Assembly (NCBI RefSeq): GCF_000310245.1
Contig: NC_020505.1
Location: 1,956,001 to 2,020,000, forward strand
Length of the DNA stretch: 64,000 nt
Origin: Candidatus Sulfuricurvum sp. RIFRC-1
GTDB taxonomy: Bacteria > Campylobacterota > Campylobacteria > Campylobacterales > Sulfurimonadaceae
Reading direction: 5' to 3'
The notes under the pieces were generated by a model that saw only the letters and a list, made by a program, of their open reading frames with translations, did no database searches and was not told the DNA's origin. Numbering within the stretch: position 1 is the stretch's first letter; each line of letters starts with the position of its first letter. Below are positions 27,651 to 37,705 of the stretch, piece by piece. The translations under genes were made by a program, and so were the position numbers.

Positions 27651-28667
27651 ATGTCTGTTTTAAAAGAGGTAAAACGAGCACTGATTCTCCGTTGTGGAGC
27701 ATTGGGAGATTTAGTCTATGCTACGGCAGTTATCGATGCATTACGAGCGCAATATGGTGACAATATTATCATTGATTTTATCACGACTCCCGGTACGGGG
27801 AAATTGTTTGAAAATGATCCCCGTATCCATCAAACTTTTCCATTGAAACATAAAAAACTCCCGATTTGGCTCAGCCCTCAAAAACGTGCGATTATCCGTT
27901 ATTCAAAAGAGCACCCTTATGATCTATTGATCTCTTTGGAATTTGGGAAACAGTTTAAAAGCCTCATCAACGCAATTCATGCGACTCACAAAACAGGTAT
28001 GGGGATTTTAGAGACGGCAGAAACCCAAAATATCAATCGAGGTGAAGTAACCAAGCACTACTATCGGGATGTTATTGATCCGACTATCCTTCTCAAAGCG
28101 AAACCCATCCTATTCGGAAAATCATTTGAGGAACTTAAAACAAAAGTTTCTCTTCCTGAACGCTACATCGTTATCGCCCCCAGCAACTCTCATAATCAGA
28201 AAAAAGGGCTCAACTATCGGGCATGGCCGTTTGAACATTGGAAATCGCTCATCCAATCTCTTGCCGCCGATACACCGATCGTGATCGTGGGGGCAAAGGG
28301 AGAGGAAGCCTTTTTTGATCAAATCAAACCTTACCCTGAAAATGTCATTGACCTCGTGGGAATGCTTTCGATCTCTGAACTGATCACTACCGTTCAACAT
28401 GGTGCGGCACTTATCTGTACCGATTCGGCGACAGGGCATATCGGAGCATCTATCGATACTCCGACGTTTGTACTCATGGGACCGAACAACCCTATCACCG
28501 ACAGCCCATACCAAAGTGATGCCAATTCAGTGCACCCTATTTCACTAAAGCTCCCTTGTTCACCGTGTTATAAAACCGAGACGATGAAACAATGCAGAGA
28601 AAACATCTGTATGAGTCAGATTATACCAACAGAAGTGTTGAAAAAACTCACAGCCGTTTCAAACTAA
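27651..28667 (+). CDS. Glycosyltransferase family 9 (heptosyltransferase-like)
   Basis: A 338-residue GT-B enzyme of the ADP-heptose:LPS transferase family, adding a sugar to the lipopolysaccharide inner core on the cytoplasmic side. The N-terminal ILRCGALGDLVYATAVIDAL and the C-terminal donor-site block CTDSATGHIGASIDTPTFVLMG are diagnostic; IVIAPSNSHNQKKGLNYRAW marks the start of the second domain. Near the C-terminus are several cysteines (LPCSPCYKTETMKQCRENIC), a pattern common in this family. It starts 1 base after rfbB ends. Donor and acceptor cannot be assigned. Confidence 0.88.
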   Translation: MSVLKEVKRALILRCGALGDLVYATAVIDALRAQYGDNIIIDFITTPGTGKLFENDPRIHQTFPLKHKKLPIWLSPQKRAIIRYSKEHPYDLLISLEFGKQFKSLINAIHATHKTGMGILETAETQNINRGEVTKHYYRDVIDPTILLKAKPILFGKSFEELKTKVSLPERYIVIAPSNSHNQKKGLNYRAWPFEHWKSLIQSLAADTPIVIVGAKGEEAFFDQIKPYPENVIDLVGMLSISELITTVQHGAALICTDSATGHIGASIDTPTFVLMGPNNPITDSPYQSDANSVHPISLKLPCSPCYKTETMKQCRENICMSQIIPTEVLKKLTAVSN

Positions 28668-28683
28668 TTTATCTAGGCTTTTG

Positions 28684-29922
28684 ATGTACTTTAAATCTCT
28701 TTCCCCTAATCAGCTCTTTAATTGGCTTACCATTGCACTGGCTTTTTTGATACCTTTATCAATTGGAGCGTATACACTTATATCCGCTCTGTTGGCCATT
28801 GTATGGATTTGGGAAGGGAATTGGAGAATCAAATGGAAAATGATTCGAGAACAAAAAGTTTTTTGGTTCATATCACTCTTTTTTCTTTACTATTCATTGA
28901 CATTAACTTGGAGTGATCATGTAGCTGAAGGTTTGGACTATTTACGAAAGTTTTACTTTTTTTTACTTCTTCCTATCTTCTATACCTCATTACGGTCTAA
29001 TTATTTAGCACCTATTCTTAAAGCTTTTTTAGCTGCTATGATCATCAGTGAAGTGTTGTCGTATCTCATTTTTTTCGACCATATCCCTTTTCAATACAAA
29101 CCGACATGGTCACCTGCAGATCCTTCTCCTTTTATGTCACGAGCCATGTATAGTTTTTTCCTATCATTTACAGTGCTTTTAATGGTTATGAATTTGTTTG
29201 AAAAACGCCACACACCATTACGTACTGCCATCTATCTCTTATTTATTATCACTATGCTTTCCAATCTTTTTATGAATGCGGGCCGAACCGGACAAATAGC
29301 GGTCGTAGGAGGTTCAATCATTTATCTTCTTACTTATTTTAAATTTAATCTTTTAAAAACATTCTCCATCCTTACTCCGATCATAGCAGCGGTTTTTTTT
29401 CTTGCTTATCAAATGAGTCCCAACTTTAATCAACGAAGTCTCGAAACAATCAACTCTATTGCCTATATGACAGTAAATGGAACTCCCCTGAGCGATGACA
29501 GTACCGGGCAGCGTGTCATGATTTGGGAAGTAGGTATAAGCATCGTTAAAGATAACCCCTGGATTGGTATCGGGTTGGGGGATCATACAGATGTATATAA
29601 ATCTGTTATTACAAACAATTTTTCAGCTTATCCCTCTTTCATGACCGGATTTACCGATTTTCACAATACTTATCTTCATATTACGGTCAATGGAGGCATA
29701 CTCGCACTCCTCCTTTGGTTGTTGCTCTTATGGTCGTTAGCCACTTCATTAACTAGTGAGCCCAAATACCGTTCCATCGGAGCCATCATGTTAGGATTAT
29801 TGGCTCTTTACATGATGATAGGTAATCTTCCTGCATCCTATTTAACAATCTTACTCGTTCTCATCATGGGAATCACTCTCAAACGACCTTCTGATGATTT
29901 TAGGAACTCTGTAGTACAATAA
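28684..29922 (+). CDS. O-antigen ligase (WaaL/RfaL-like)
   Basis: A 412-residue membrane protein with about ten to twelve hydrophobic segments and a large periplasmic loop near residues 260-320. The loop contains the Wzy_C/WaaL pattern with GIGLGDH and FTDFHNTYLHITVNGG, including the conserved histidine; NAGRTGQIAVVGG carries the arginine common in these ligases. It would join finished O-chains or oligosaccharides to the lipid A core. A Wzy polymerase is the alternative, but the context of core glycosyltransferases favours ligase. The ATG at 28684 follows an in-frame TTG. Confidence 0.78.
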   Translation: MYFKSLSPNQLFNWLTIALAFLIPLSIGAYTLISALLAIVWIWEGNWRIKWKMIREQKVFWFISLFFLYYSLTLTWSDHVAEGLDYLRKFYFFLLLPIFYTSLRSNYLAPILKAFLAAMIISEVLSYLIFFDHIPFQYKPTWSPADPSPFMSRAMYSFFLSFTVLLMVMNLFEKRHTPLRTAIYLLFIITMLSNLFMNAGRTGQIAVVGGSIIYLLTYFKFNLLKTFSILTPIIAAVFFLAYQMSPNFNQRSLETINSIAYMTVNGTPLSDDSTGQRVMIWEVGISIVKDNPWIGIGLGDHTDVYKSVITNNFSAYPSFMTGFTDFHNTYLHITVNGGILALLLWLLLLWSLATSLTSEPKYRSIGAIMLGLLALYMMIGNLPASYLTILLVLIMGITLKRPSDDFRNSVVQ

Positions 29923-29946
29923 AACACTTCATTTATCAGGTATTCA

Positions 29947-30777
29947 ATGGAACTCCCAAAAACAACCATTATCATCTCCGTTTACAAAGATACAGAGGCG
30001 CTTGGTTTTATATTGGATAGCTTAGCTAATCAAACGCTGCCTGCCGATGAGATTATCGTTTCTGAAGATGGTGATTCGTCCGAAATGCGTGAATTTATCG
30101 CTACACAACAAGACCGTTTTCCTAATCTCGTTCACCTCACCCAGCCAGATGATGGCTGGTGGAAAAACAAAGCGATGAACAGTGCAATCCAAGCCTCATC
30201 GAACGAATACCTGATTTTCATCGACGGAGACTGTGTCCCCTACAGTACCTTTATCCAAGCGCATGCCGAAAATGCCCAAAAAGGGATCGTCCTCTGCGGC
30301 AAACGGTTCGAACTCGGACCTAAATTTACCGAACGGGTCAAACAACATGAACTCACCGTCCGTGATATCGAAAAAAAATTCTTTTGGTATCTGCCATTCA
30401 TGATTACCGATGATGCACGTCATCCCGAAGATGGTTTAACCTTTAAATCGCACTCTTTCATCAGCCGTCAGATTCATAAACGCTATGTTCGTCATATCAT
30501 CGGATGCAACTGGTCATGCTATAAAGAGGATTTTCTGAAAATCAACGGTTTTGACGAAACTTACCGTCTCCCCGCCGAAGGAGAAGATGTCGATCCGAGC
30601 TGGCGCTTTCGGGGGATGGGGATAGAACTAAAATCATGCCGAAACAATGCCAATATCCTCCATCTCTATCATCCGAAACGCTTTAGTGCAGTTGAGGGGG
30701 ATGTGAATAAAGTAATTATGGAAAAACATCGTGCGGAAAATGCATTTTATTGTAAAGATGGGATTACGAAGCTTTAA
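29947..30777 (+). CDS. Glycosyltransferase family 2
   Basis: A 276-residue GT-A enzyme. The N-terminal TTIIISVYKDTEALGFILDSL, DEIIVSEDGDS and the metal-binding DGDCVPYS near residue 96 are typical, and the later block IIGCNWSCYKEDFLKINGFDE with GEDVDPSWRFRGMG is the galactosyltransferase-like C-terminal region. It is closely related in pattern to the GT2 at 31667-32533 (GCNFSCFRKDMIALNGFDE), so they are probably paralogues. It converges with the next gene, overlapping by 4 bases. Confidence 0.87.
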   Translation: MELPKTTIIISVYKDTEALGFILDSLANQTLPADEIIVSEDGDSSEMREFIATQQDRFPNLVHLTQPDDGWWKNKAMNSAIQASSNEYLIFIDGDCVPYSTFIQAHAENAQKGIVLCGKRFELGPKFTERVKQHELTVRDIEKKFFWYLPFMITDDARHPEDGLTFKSHSFISRQIHKRYVRHIIGCNWSCYKEDFLKINGFDETYRLPAEGEDVDPSWRFRGMGIELKSCRNNANILHLYHPKRFSAVEGDVNKVIMEKHRAENAFYCKDGITKL

Positions 30778-31670
30778 AGACTAAAATATTCTTTACATTT
30801 TTCTATAAAATGAATAACTGATTGATTTGATTCTCGCTCTTGCTTTTCTATATGTTGCAGTAATAATGGACGTGTTTCAATAGCATAATTTATATCGTCA
30901 AACCCATATGCTATTCCATATCGGTTTTCTTCATTCGGCTGCCATTGTTCCTTTGTAACACCTTCTTCAGGTATGACAACAGGAATACATCCACACATTG
31001 CTGCATATACCAAATACATCGTGTAGGTATCGTAAGAAATACAAAATTCTGATTGATTAAAAACATCAGCTGTTTCCTCATGCGATAGGCCATCCACCAA
31101 TACACTATCAGCCTTATTATGGACAATTTCCCTTTTATATCCTTTTCGGAGTAAATAACACGTCCCATATCGAATATCATGGTTTGTTATTTGATAGACA
31201 TCCGATCTTTGTGAGATAATATGAAGTCGATTATCCGGATGTGAGTTATACCGACTATCGTCAAATGCTTTATCATAATAAAAGAAAAGATCATCTGTTC
31301 CGAAATCTATTTTCCCTCCGTTATTAAACCCCGGCTTGTGTAATAACCATCGAACAACATTTTTAGCCTTCAAAGGATTCCCAACAATAACTTCAGGATA
31401 TACGACGACCGCATCTTTTATATCTTGATACGATGCTATAGGCGTATTTAACTTAGGATTTGTTTTAAATCCGTATTTTATACTCTTACGGAAATATCTA
31501 AAGAAGAGATAAATTGTTTTAAAAGGGTTCGAAAAATCTAACACTGGTTTGAAAAATGGCCATAGAGAAGCTTTATACCCTAAATTATTGAGTCTGTCAC
31601 ACAACTGATGCAAAACGACTATTCCACCTGCATTATCATCATATCCAGGTGCTACTATGATAAATTTCAT
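30774..31670 (-). CDS. Putative glycosyltransferase, WavQ-like
   Basis: A 298-residue cytoplasmic protein. The N-terminus MKFIIVAPGYDDNAGGIVVLHQL and the later SEFCISYDTYTMYLVYAAMCGCIPVVIPEEG have the shape of a GT-B transferase acceptor loop and donor-site helix. The whole resembles WavQ-type proteins of LPS core clusters, but I am not certain. It overlaps the neighbouring GT2 by 4 bases in a leftward run of five genes. Confidence 0.55.
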   Translation of the reverse strand: MKFIIVAPGYDDNAGGIVVLHQLCDRLNNLGYKASLWPFFKPVLDFSNPFKTIYLFFRYFRKSIKYGFKTNPKLNTPIASYQDIKDAVVVYPEVIVGNPLKAKNVVRWLLHKPGFNNGGKIDFGTDDLFFYYDKAFDDSRYNSHPDNRLHIISQRSDVYQITNHDIRYGTCYLLRKGYKREIVHNKADSVLVDGLSHEETADVFNQSEFCISYDTYTMYLVYAAMCGCIPVVIPEEGVTKEQWQPNEENRYGIAYGFDDINYAIETRPLLLQHIEKQERESNQSVIHFIEKCKEYFSL

Positions 31671-32533
31671 AAATCCATAGCCCTCAACTCAATTTGTTCT
31701 ATATTTAGTGAATAGGACCTATGTGTATTTAGCCCATCGTTACATATATATCGATTATCTTCTTGATTTTTAACCATCTTTTCCCAATAAAACGAACCGA
31801 TATCCCTTTCGTTATACGGATGCCATAAATGAAACTGATTGGCTACATTTTTACACGATTTAATCTCCAATCCGTAAGCACGAAACCGCCAATCCAAATC
31901 GGTATCATCACTGAGTGATGTTTCGCCATACCCCTCATCAAATCCGTTCAAGGCAATCATATCTTTTCGAAAGCATGAAAAATTACACCCCAAAATACTC
32001 GTATTACGTTTGCGGAGTTTTGATAACAACGGATAAAGCCATCCTGTCGGAGAGAGATAAATGCCGTATTCGTATTTCGAGTTTTTTTCAAATGCCAATC
32101 CGATGTATTTATAGAGCTGTTTTTCGATATCGATAATATCAAGCACTCCCGATTTGATCTTTTTGGTCAGAGGTTCCGATAAATTGACACGCCGGCCAGA
32201 GAGAACCGTCCCACTTTTAGCCAAAGCTGCATGGGCTTCCACAAAAGTCGTATAAGGGACACAATCTCCATCGATAAAAATCAGGTATTCTCCCGAACTG
32301 GCAATAATGCCGTTATTTTGGGAGCGGGCTTTTCGGACTCCGATATCCTCTTGCGTTGTGTGTTTCACATCCAAATCGGTAATACTCTCAACATACTCTT
32401 TCATTTGAGGGTTCTCGCCGTCTTCGGCGATAATCACTTCGAAGTTTTTATACGTTTGGCGTTTCAATGCGGTGATAATCAATGAGAGCGATTGAACATC
32501 TTTATAAACCGCTACGATCACGCTAACTCTCAT
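31667..32533 (-). CDS. Glycosyltransferase family 2
   Basis: A 288-residue GT-A enzyme with VSVIVAVYKDVQSLSLIITAL, FEVIIAEDGENPQ, the DXD-type IDGDCVPYT near residue 96 and the C-terminal block ILGCNFSCFRKDMIALNGFDE with DDTDLDWRFRAYG. Likely a core oligosaccharide transferase acting at the inner membrane. Start and stop overlap its neighbours by 4 bases each. Confidence 0.88.
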   Translation of the reverse strand: MRVSVIVAVYKDVQSLSLIITALKRQTYKNFEVIIAEDGENPQMKEYVESITDLDVKHTTQEDIGVRKARSQNNGIIASSGEYLIFIDGDCVPYTTFVEAHAALAKSGTVLSGRRVNLSEPLTKKIKSGVLDIIDIEKQLYKYIGLAFEKNSKYEYGIYLSPTGWLYPLLSKLRKRNTSILGCNFSCFRKDMIALNGFDEGYGETSLSDDTDLDWRFRAYGLEIKSCKNVANQFHLWHPYNERDIGSFYWEKMVKNQEDNRYICNDGLNTHRSYSLNIEQIELRAMDL

Positions 32534-33612
32534 AGATTCTCCAATACTCGTTTTAATTCGGCAAACTGCTTTTGACTTTCAAATACTTCCAAAGCTTTTG
32601 ATCTTCCCGCTTCGGCAAATTTTTGTCGTAAGTCCCTCTTTTCATACAACAATCTCAATTTCTCTGCTAAATCCAACACATCAAACGTTTTAAACAACAG
32701 CCCATTGATTCCATCGTCGATAATCTCCAATGGTCCTCCGCTACGACTCGCAACGACACACACTCCGCACATCATCGCCTCGATCAGTACGAGTCCGAAT
32801 GTCTCATTTTCGGTTGCTAACACCATTACATCACACAGCTGCATCAATGTTTGAGCCTCTTTGGTAAATCCGGTAAAAAGGGCAATATCAGCATAGTTAT
32901 TTTGAAGTTTTTGGAGATACCCCTCATCCATCGCATGACCGACAATCAAAGCTTTAGCATCCACACCGTTTTGATGCAATGCTTTTACCGCTTCGAGGAC
33001 GATATGCTGCCCTTTCGGCTCTTCGATCCGTCCGACGATCCCGACGGTAAACGCATTATAGAGCCCCATCTGTTGACGGCGTTCATTTCGCTCTTCAGAC
33101 GAAATCACCGTTGGTTGCTCCGCGCCGATGTAAAGCACCTCTGTTCTCGGCCGAATATCCGAGGGGATAAATTTCTCGATCTGCGATTTGACCTGTTGCG
33201 TTACGGCGAGCACACAATCGAGATTTTTATAGAGGAATCGATGATAAAAATCGTCTTTGAAACGGGTCATCGTCATGTGGCGCGACTGCACAACCTTAGG
33301 TTTACGCGTCGAGAGAAGTTTAGCCATAACGGCCAAAGGAAGATCCTTCGTCCAATGGAGATGGAGAACATCAATCTCCTCTTCATCAATAATTTTTGCC
33401 AATGATCTGGCACTGAGCCATGATACTAAAACGCTACGCTGTTTTAAGGTAGCATAACGATAGTGAGTTCCCTCATAATAACTCTTTAGCTTCCCTTTCT
33501 CGTTAATCACGCTGATGCACTCTTCACCCAAATAACGAGATGCGCGCATCATAAAGAGTTCCAGCCCCCCTAGATCGGGAGAAAGACACAATTCACAAAT
33601 TTTAGTTGCCAC
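32530..33612 (-). CDS. Glycosyltransferase family 4
   Basis: A 360-residue GT-B retaining glycosyltransferase. The acceptor domain contains LGGLELFMMRASRYL near residue 14. The second domain starts near FTVGIVGRIEEPKGQHIVLEAV and has the donor-binding EX7E block as ENETFGLVLIEAMMCGVCVVAS near residue 270. It lies in the leftward core block, overlapping the GT2 gene upstream by 11 bases and the one downstream by 4. Confidence 0.9.
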   Translation of the reverse strand: MATKICELCLSPDLGGLELFMMRASRYLGEECISVINEKGKLKSYYEGTHYRYATLKQRSVLVSWLSARSLAKIIDEEEIDVLHLHWTKDLPLAVMAKLLSTRKPKVVQSRHMTMTRFKDDFYHRFLYKNLDCVLAVTQQVKSQIEKFIPSDIRPRTEVLYIGAEQPTVISSEERNERRQQMGLYNAFTVGIVGRIEEPKGQHIVLEAVKALHQNGVDAKALIVGHAMDEGYLQKLQNNYADIALFTGFTKEAQTLMQLCDVMVLATENETFGLVLIEAMMCGVCVVASRSGGPLEIIDDGINGLLFKTFDVLDLAEKLRLLYEKRDLRQKFAEAGRSKALEVFESQKQFAELKRVLENL

Positions 33613-34363
33613 GTTTACTCTTTTGTTCCAGATTCATCTCATAGAGCTTGATGTATTTGTAAAAATTGGTCGCCATATGGGAAAATGCAATGATCAGCCC
33701 CGCATACCCATCTAAAAATCCTCTCTTGAGAACATAGGTACGGAAAAACGAATAAAGCCCGTTAAAAAATGCTTTCGCGGGGGATGAGGATTTTTTCCCG
33801 ACATTATCGGTTGCAAACAAAGTTGAATAGCGATCGAGCTTGACGATAAAATCGGAGATACTCATGTAGCTGTAATGTTTCATGTTGCCAGCAATGGGAA
33901 GTTTTTTCATCCCCTCATCGATGATGTTTTCATGGACAAAATTATCATTAAATTTGGTCACCGTTTTATTATAGAGACGGCGAATCTTTTGGTTGTTCCA
34001 GCCACAGTGGCGAATCGGGATATCTTTATAATAGGCGAGAAAGTTCACGATATAGATCGCATTCGGATCGAGGATTCGGGTTTTAAGTGCGTGTAACAGT
34101 TCCTCATCCACCACCTCATCACTGTCGATAATCAATACCCAATCATGGTTGGCATAATGTACCGCGCGGTTTTTGGTCGTCCCGAATCCGTCAAACTCCC
34201 CCTCGATCAATCGAACATTTGGAAATTCAGACGCGATGGATTGGGTTCCATCGCTAGAGCCGTTATCATAAACAATAACATCATCAAACTCTCTCAAACT
34301 CTCCAACGATTTTTGGATCGTCCTCGCTCCGTTTTTGACGATCATTACCGCCGATACGTTCAT
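33602..34363 (-). CDS. Glycosyltransferase family 2, WaaE/KdtX-like
   Basis: A 253-residue GT2 enzyme of the LPS-core type: NVSAVMIVKNGARTIQKSLESL, DDVIVYDNGSSDGTQSIASEF, the acceptor-side EGEFDGFGTTKNRAV and the metal-binding LIIDSDEVVDEEL near residue 80. This matches WaaE/KdtX glucosyltransferases that modify heptose I. It lacks membrane spans apart from a weak amphipathic stretch near the C-terminus. Neighbours overlap on both sides. Confidence 0.85.
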   Translation of the reverse strand: MNVSAVMIVKNGARTIQKSLESLREFDDVIVYDNGSSDGTQSIASEFPNVRLIEGEFDGFGTTKNRAVHYANHDWVLIIDSDEVVDEELLHALKTRILDPNAIYIVNFLAYYKDIPIRHCGWNNQKIRRLYNKTVTKFNDNFVHENIIDEGMKKLPIAGNMKHYSYMSISDFIVKLDRYSTLFATDNVGKKSSSPAKAFFNGLYSFFRTYVLKRGFLDGYAGLIIAFSHMATNFYKYIKLYEMNLEQKSKRGN

Positions 34364-35103
34364 CGTGACCCTTTTAGTGTTTTAATCATCGTTTTAAACC
34401 AAAATCCTAGCTGTTTCATAGGTTTAAAAAGTTCTTCGGGTGTCTTAAGTCCATCCCCTTTAATCCGGTAGATTAGTCCGCCTATCCCATTCCAAGAGGG
34501 GTTTAGAGCATTTCCGATTCGAAATACATAAGGGTAATATTCGCTTGCTAATGCAACTGCCGCATCGTTGTATTTACCATACGGCAAAACAAATGAATCA
34601 ACCCGAAACCCGAGGTTCTCTTCAAGCATGATTTTGGAGCCGAAAATTTCCTGATCTAAATCAACACCTTCTTCGCTCAAATTAACATGATTCATCGAAT
34701 GAGACGCGATAGCAACATGTCCACTTTGAACCATCTCTCTAAGCTCCGTATAGGTACAAAACGGAACATACGTTTTATAGTTATCGCCCTCATAAATTTC
34801 ATGATGCTTGAGAGACAATCGATGTTCTGACATGACATCGGTATCTTCTAAAATATAGTGTGTTGGGACCGCAAGCAGCGCTTTGAGATTGTATTTTTTT
34901 AGTAATGGAAACACATAATGGTAAAAATCATAATACGCATCATCGAATGTCAGGCAAATAGATACTGAGGTGATCTGGTCTCCGGGGAATACCGACGTAA
35001 AACGTGTAGAAATCAGATGCAAATGCGCATCTAACATACTATCAGAATTTGAGAGAGGGAGGTCATCACTGTTGATATGATGATACATAATCACACTAAA
35101 CAA
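34360..35103 (-). CDS. Polysaccharide deacetylase (NodB domain)
   Basis: A 247-residue protein with the carbohydrate esterase family 4 signatures: VIMYHHINSDD at the start, the metal/base motif ICLTFDDAYYDFYHYV near residue 69, the zinc-binding IASHSMNHVNLS near residue 133 and VLPYGKYNDAA near residue 175. No signal peptide is seen, so it may act in the cytoplasm on a sugar intermediate. It heads the leftward block of five transferase genes. Confidence 0.83.
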   Translation of the reverse strand: MFSVIMYHHINSDDLPLSNSDSMLDAHLHLISTRFTSVFPGDQITSVSICLTFDDAYYDFYHYVFPLLKKYNLKALLAVPTHYILEDTDVMSEHRLSLKHHEIYEGDNYKTYVPFCTYTELREMVQSGHVAIASHSMNHVNLSEEGVDLDQEIFGSKIMLEENLGFRVDSFVLPYGKYNDAAVALASEYYPYVFRIGNALNPSWNGIGGLIYRIKGDGLKTPEELFKPMKQLGFWFKTMIKTLKGSR

Positions 35104-35247
35104 AAGCCCTCCTCCTCACTATGATGCTGAAATTATATCAAGATAATCCTACTTTAAAATCTTTATGGTTATTATTCTCCATTAACATGAAGCGTTATTG
35201 ATTAATAATAAATATATGATATTTTAAAATGAGTAAGGGTATTTTAT

Positions 35248-36585
35248 ATGACGAATATTATCCTATGTGGCGGAAGTGGTACACGCCTTTGGCCGATCAG
35301 CCGCACTCTGATGCCCAAACAATTTGTTAAACTCTTTGATAATAAATCTTTATTTCAGCTAACAGTTAAACGCAATAGTACTCTATGCAATCAACAGATG
35401 ATTGTTTCCAATACGGAGCAGTATTTTCTTGCTCTCGATCAGCTTGAAGAGATTGAAAATTATAACAGCCAATATTTGCTTGAACCAACAGGACGCAATA
35501 CCGCTCCCGCCATCGCATTGGCATGTATAGGATTGGACGCAGATGAGATCGTATTGGTGACCCCTTCGGATCATTTGATTAAAAACAGTTCTGCGTATGC
35601 AACTGTATTGGAGCGTGCTCGTGTTCTAGCGGACAGAGGATTCTTGGTAACGTTTGGCATCGCCCCCGAATTTGCCGAAACGGGTTTTGGATATATTGAA
35701 GCAGCGGATGAAGACGTCAGAGCATTTCATGAAAAACCGGATGCGCAAACCGCACAGCGCTATGTTGATGCCGGGAACTATTATTGGAACAGCGGAATGT
35801 TTTGTTTCAAAGCCGGAGTTTTTTTAGAAGAACTGCAAAAATACTCACCTGAGATTTTCAAAACATCTAAAATTGCCTTTGATAATAAAAAAACTGACCA
35901 TTCGATATTTAGAATTCAGCATACGGATATGGCCGCTATTCCCGAAGAGAGTATCGATTATGCCGTGATGGAAAAGTCGTCGAAAGTGAAAGTAGTCTAT
36001 TCCGATATCGGCTGGTCGGATGTCGGGAGTTTTGATGCGCTTGCAGAAGAGCTGCCGAATGATGAACATAATAATTTCATCATTGCTAATAAACCCATCA
36101 GTCTTATCGATATTGAAGATCTCATTATTATTGACACTGAGGATGCGTTACTGATCTCCAAAAAAGGTTCATCCCAAAAAGTTAAAGAGATTGTAGCAGA
36201 ACATAAACAAACAAATCCCGAGCTTACTCATATCCATCGTACCGCACACCGCCCATGGGGGACATATACCGTACTTGAAGATACTCTGGGATACAAGATC
36301 AAACGGATCATGGTCAAACCCGGAAAACGGCTCAGCCTCCAAAAACATTTTCATCGAAACGAACATTGGATCGTCCTTAGCGGTACGGCTACTGTAACCG
36401 TAGGGGAACAAACCTATCTCGTTCATCCCAATGAATCGACGTATATCAAAGCAGGAAAACTTCACCGTTTAGCCAATATGGGTAAAATACCGCTTGTAAT
36501 TATCGAAGCACAAGTCGGTGAATATACAGGTGAAGATGATATTGTGAGAATTGAAGATGATTATGATCGCGGAGAAAACAAATGA
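35248..36585 (+). CDS. manC: Mannose-1-phosphate guanylyltransferase / mannose-6-phosphate isomerase
   Basis: A 445-residue bifunctional type II enzyme. The N-terminal domain makes GDP-mannose ([38 protein letters not shown]), and the C-terminal cupin isomerises fructose 6-phosphate to mannose 6-phosphate ([30 protein letters not shown]). It feeds gmd and fcl, which follow directly with 4- and 2-base junctions. The 145-base gap upstream, between this gene and the divergent deacetylase, is very AT-rich and probably holds both promoters. Confidence 0.95.
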   Translation: MTNIILCGGSGTRLWPISRTLMPKQFVKLFDNKSLFQLTVKRNSTLCNQQMIVSNTEQYFLALDQLEEIENYNSQYLLEPTGRNTAPAIALACIGLDADEIVLVTPSDHLIKNSSAYATVLERARVLADRGFLVTFGIAPEFAETGFGYIEAADEDVRAFHEKPDAQTAQRYVDAGNYYWNSGMFCFKAGVFLEELQKYSPEIFKTSKIAFDNKKTDHSIFRIQHTDMAAIPEESIDYAVMEKSSKVKVVYSDIGWSDVGSFDALAEELPNDEHNNFIIANKPISLIDIEDLIIIDTEDALLISKKGSSQKVKEIVAEHKQTNPELTHIHRTAHRPWGTYTVLEDTLGYKIKRIMVKPGKRLSLQKHFHRNEHWIVLSGTATVTVGEQTYLVHPNESTYIKAGKLHRLANMGKIPLVIIEAQVGEYTGEDDIVRIEDDYDRGENK

Positions 36586-37703
36586 ATAATCCTAAAGTTG
36601 CACTTATAACCGGTGTCACAGGACAGGATGGGAGCTATCTCGCCGAATTTCTCCTCAAAAAAGGGTACATTGTCCACGGGATTAAGCGACGGACTTCTCT
36701 TTTTAATACCGATCGTATCGATCACCTCTACCAAGATCCCCATGTTGATAACCGTAACCTCTTTTTACATTATGGGGATATGACTGACTCGATGAACCTT
36801 ACCCGTATTATCCAAGAGGTACAACCGGATGAGATCTATAACCTCGCCGCAATGAGCCATGTTGCTGTCTCATTTGAAACACCTGAGTATGTAGCCAATG
36901 CCGATGGGACAGGAACACTTCGTATTCTCGAAGCCGTAAAACTTTTGGGACTTGCCCACAAAACGAAAATCTATCAGGCTTCCACCAGCGAACTATACGG
37001 TAAAGTCCAAGAGACTCCTCAATCTGAAAGCACACCGTTCTATCCGCGTTCTCCGTATGCGGTGGCTAAAATGTATGCTTACTGGATCACCGTCAACTAC
37101 CGCGAAGCCTATGGGATGTTTGCATGTAACGGAATCCTTTTCAACCACGAAAGCCCTGTACGCGGTGAAACATTTGTTACCCGTAAAATCACTCGTGCGG
37201 CTTCTAAAATCGCCCTTGGATTACAAGATAAACTCTACCTCGGTAACCTTGATGCCAAACGTGACTGGGGTCATGCAAAAGACTATGTACGGATGATGTG
37301 GATGATCCTCCAAGCCGAACAGCCAGAAGACTGGGTTATTGCAACAGGACAAACCACTACAGTACGTGACTTCGTCCGTATGGCATTTACCTATGCCGGA
37401 ATTACGTTAGAGTTCCGTGGAGAAGGCGTCGATGAAAAAGGCTACGTCGTATCCTGCAGCAACCCTGACTACCAAGTCGATATCGGCCGTGAAGTCGTTG
37501 CCGTCGATCCTCGCTACTTCCGTCCGACTGAAGTTGATCTCTTGTTAGGTGATCCGACCAAAGCAGAACAAAAACTGGGTTGGACTAGAGAATACCGACT
37601 CCAAGAGCTAGTTGATGATATGATGAAATCGGACCTCAAACTAATGACTAAAGATGTTTACCTCCAAGAAGGTGGTTATAAAACGATGAGCTATTACGAG
37701 TAA
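36582..37703 (+). CDS. gmd: GDP-mannose 4,6-dehydratase
   Basis: Converts GDP-D-mannose to GDP-4-keto-6-deoxy-D-mannose with NADP. The 373-residue SDR has [20 protein letters not shown], the arginine-rich [32 protein letters not shown], the catalytic [15 protein letters not shown] and [18 protein letters not shown]. Length and motifs are standard. ATGA overlap with manC and tight coupling to fcl define a GDP-L-fucose module. Confidence 0.97.
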   Translation: MNNPKVALITGVTGQDGSYLAEFLLKKGYIVHGIKRRTSLFNTDRIDHLYQDPHVDNRNLFLHYGDMTDSMNLTRIIQEVQPDEIYNLAAMSHVAVSFETPEYVANADGTGTLRILEAVKLLGLAHKTKIYQASTSELYGKVQETPQSESTPFYPRSPYAVAKMYAYWITVNYREAYGMFACNGILFNHESPVRGETFVTRKITRAASKIALGLQDKLYLGNLDAKRDWGHAKDYVRMMWMILQAEQPEDWVIATGQTTTVRDFVRMAFTYAGITLEFRGEGVDEKGYVVSCSNPDYQVDIGREVVAVDPRYFRPTEVDLLLGDPTKAEQKLGWTREYRLQELVDDMMKSDLKLMTKDVYLQEGGYKTMSYYE

Positions 37704-37705
37704 AC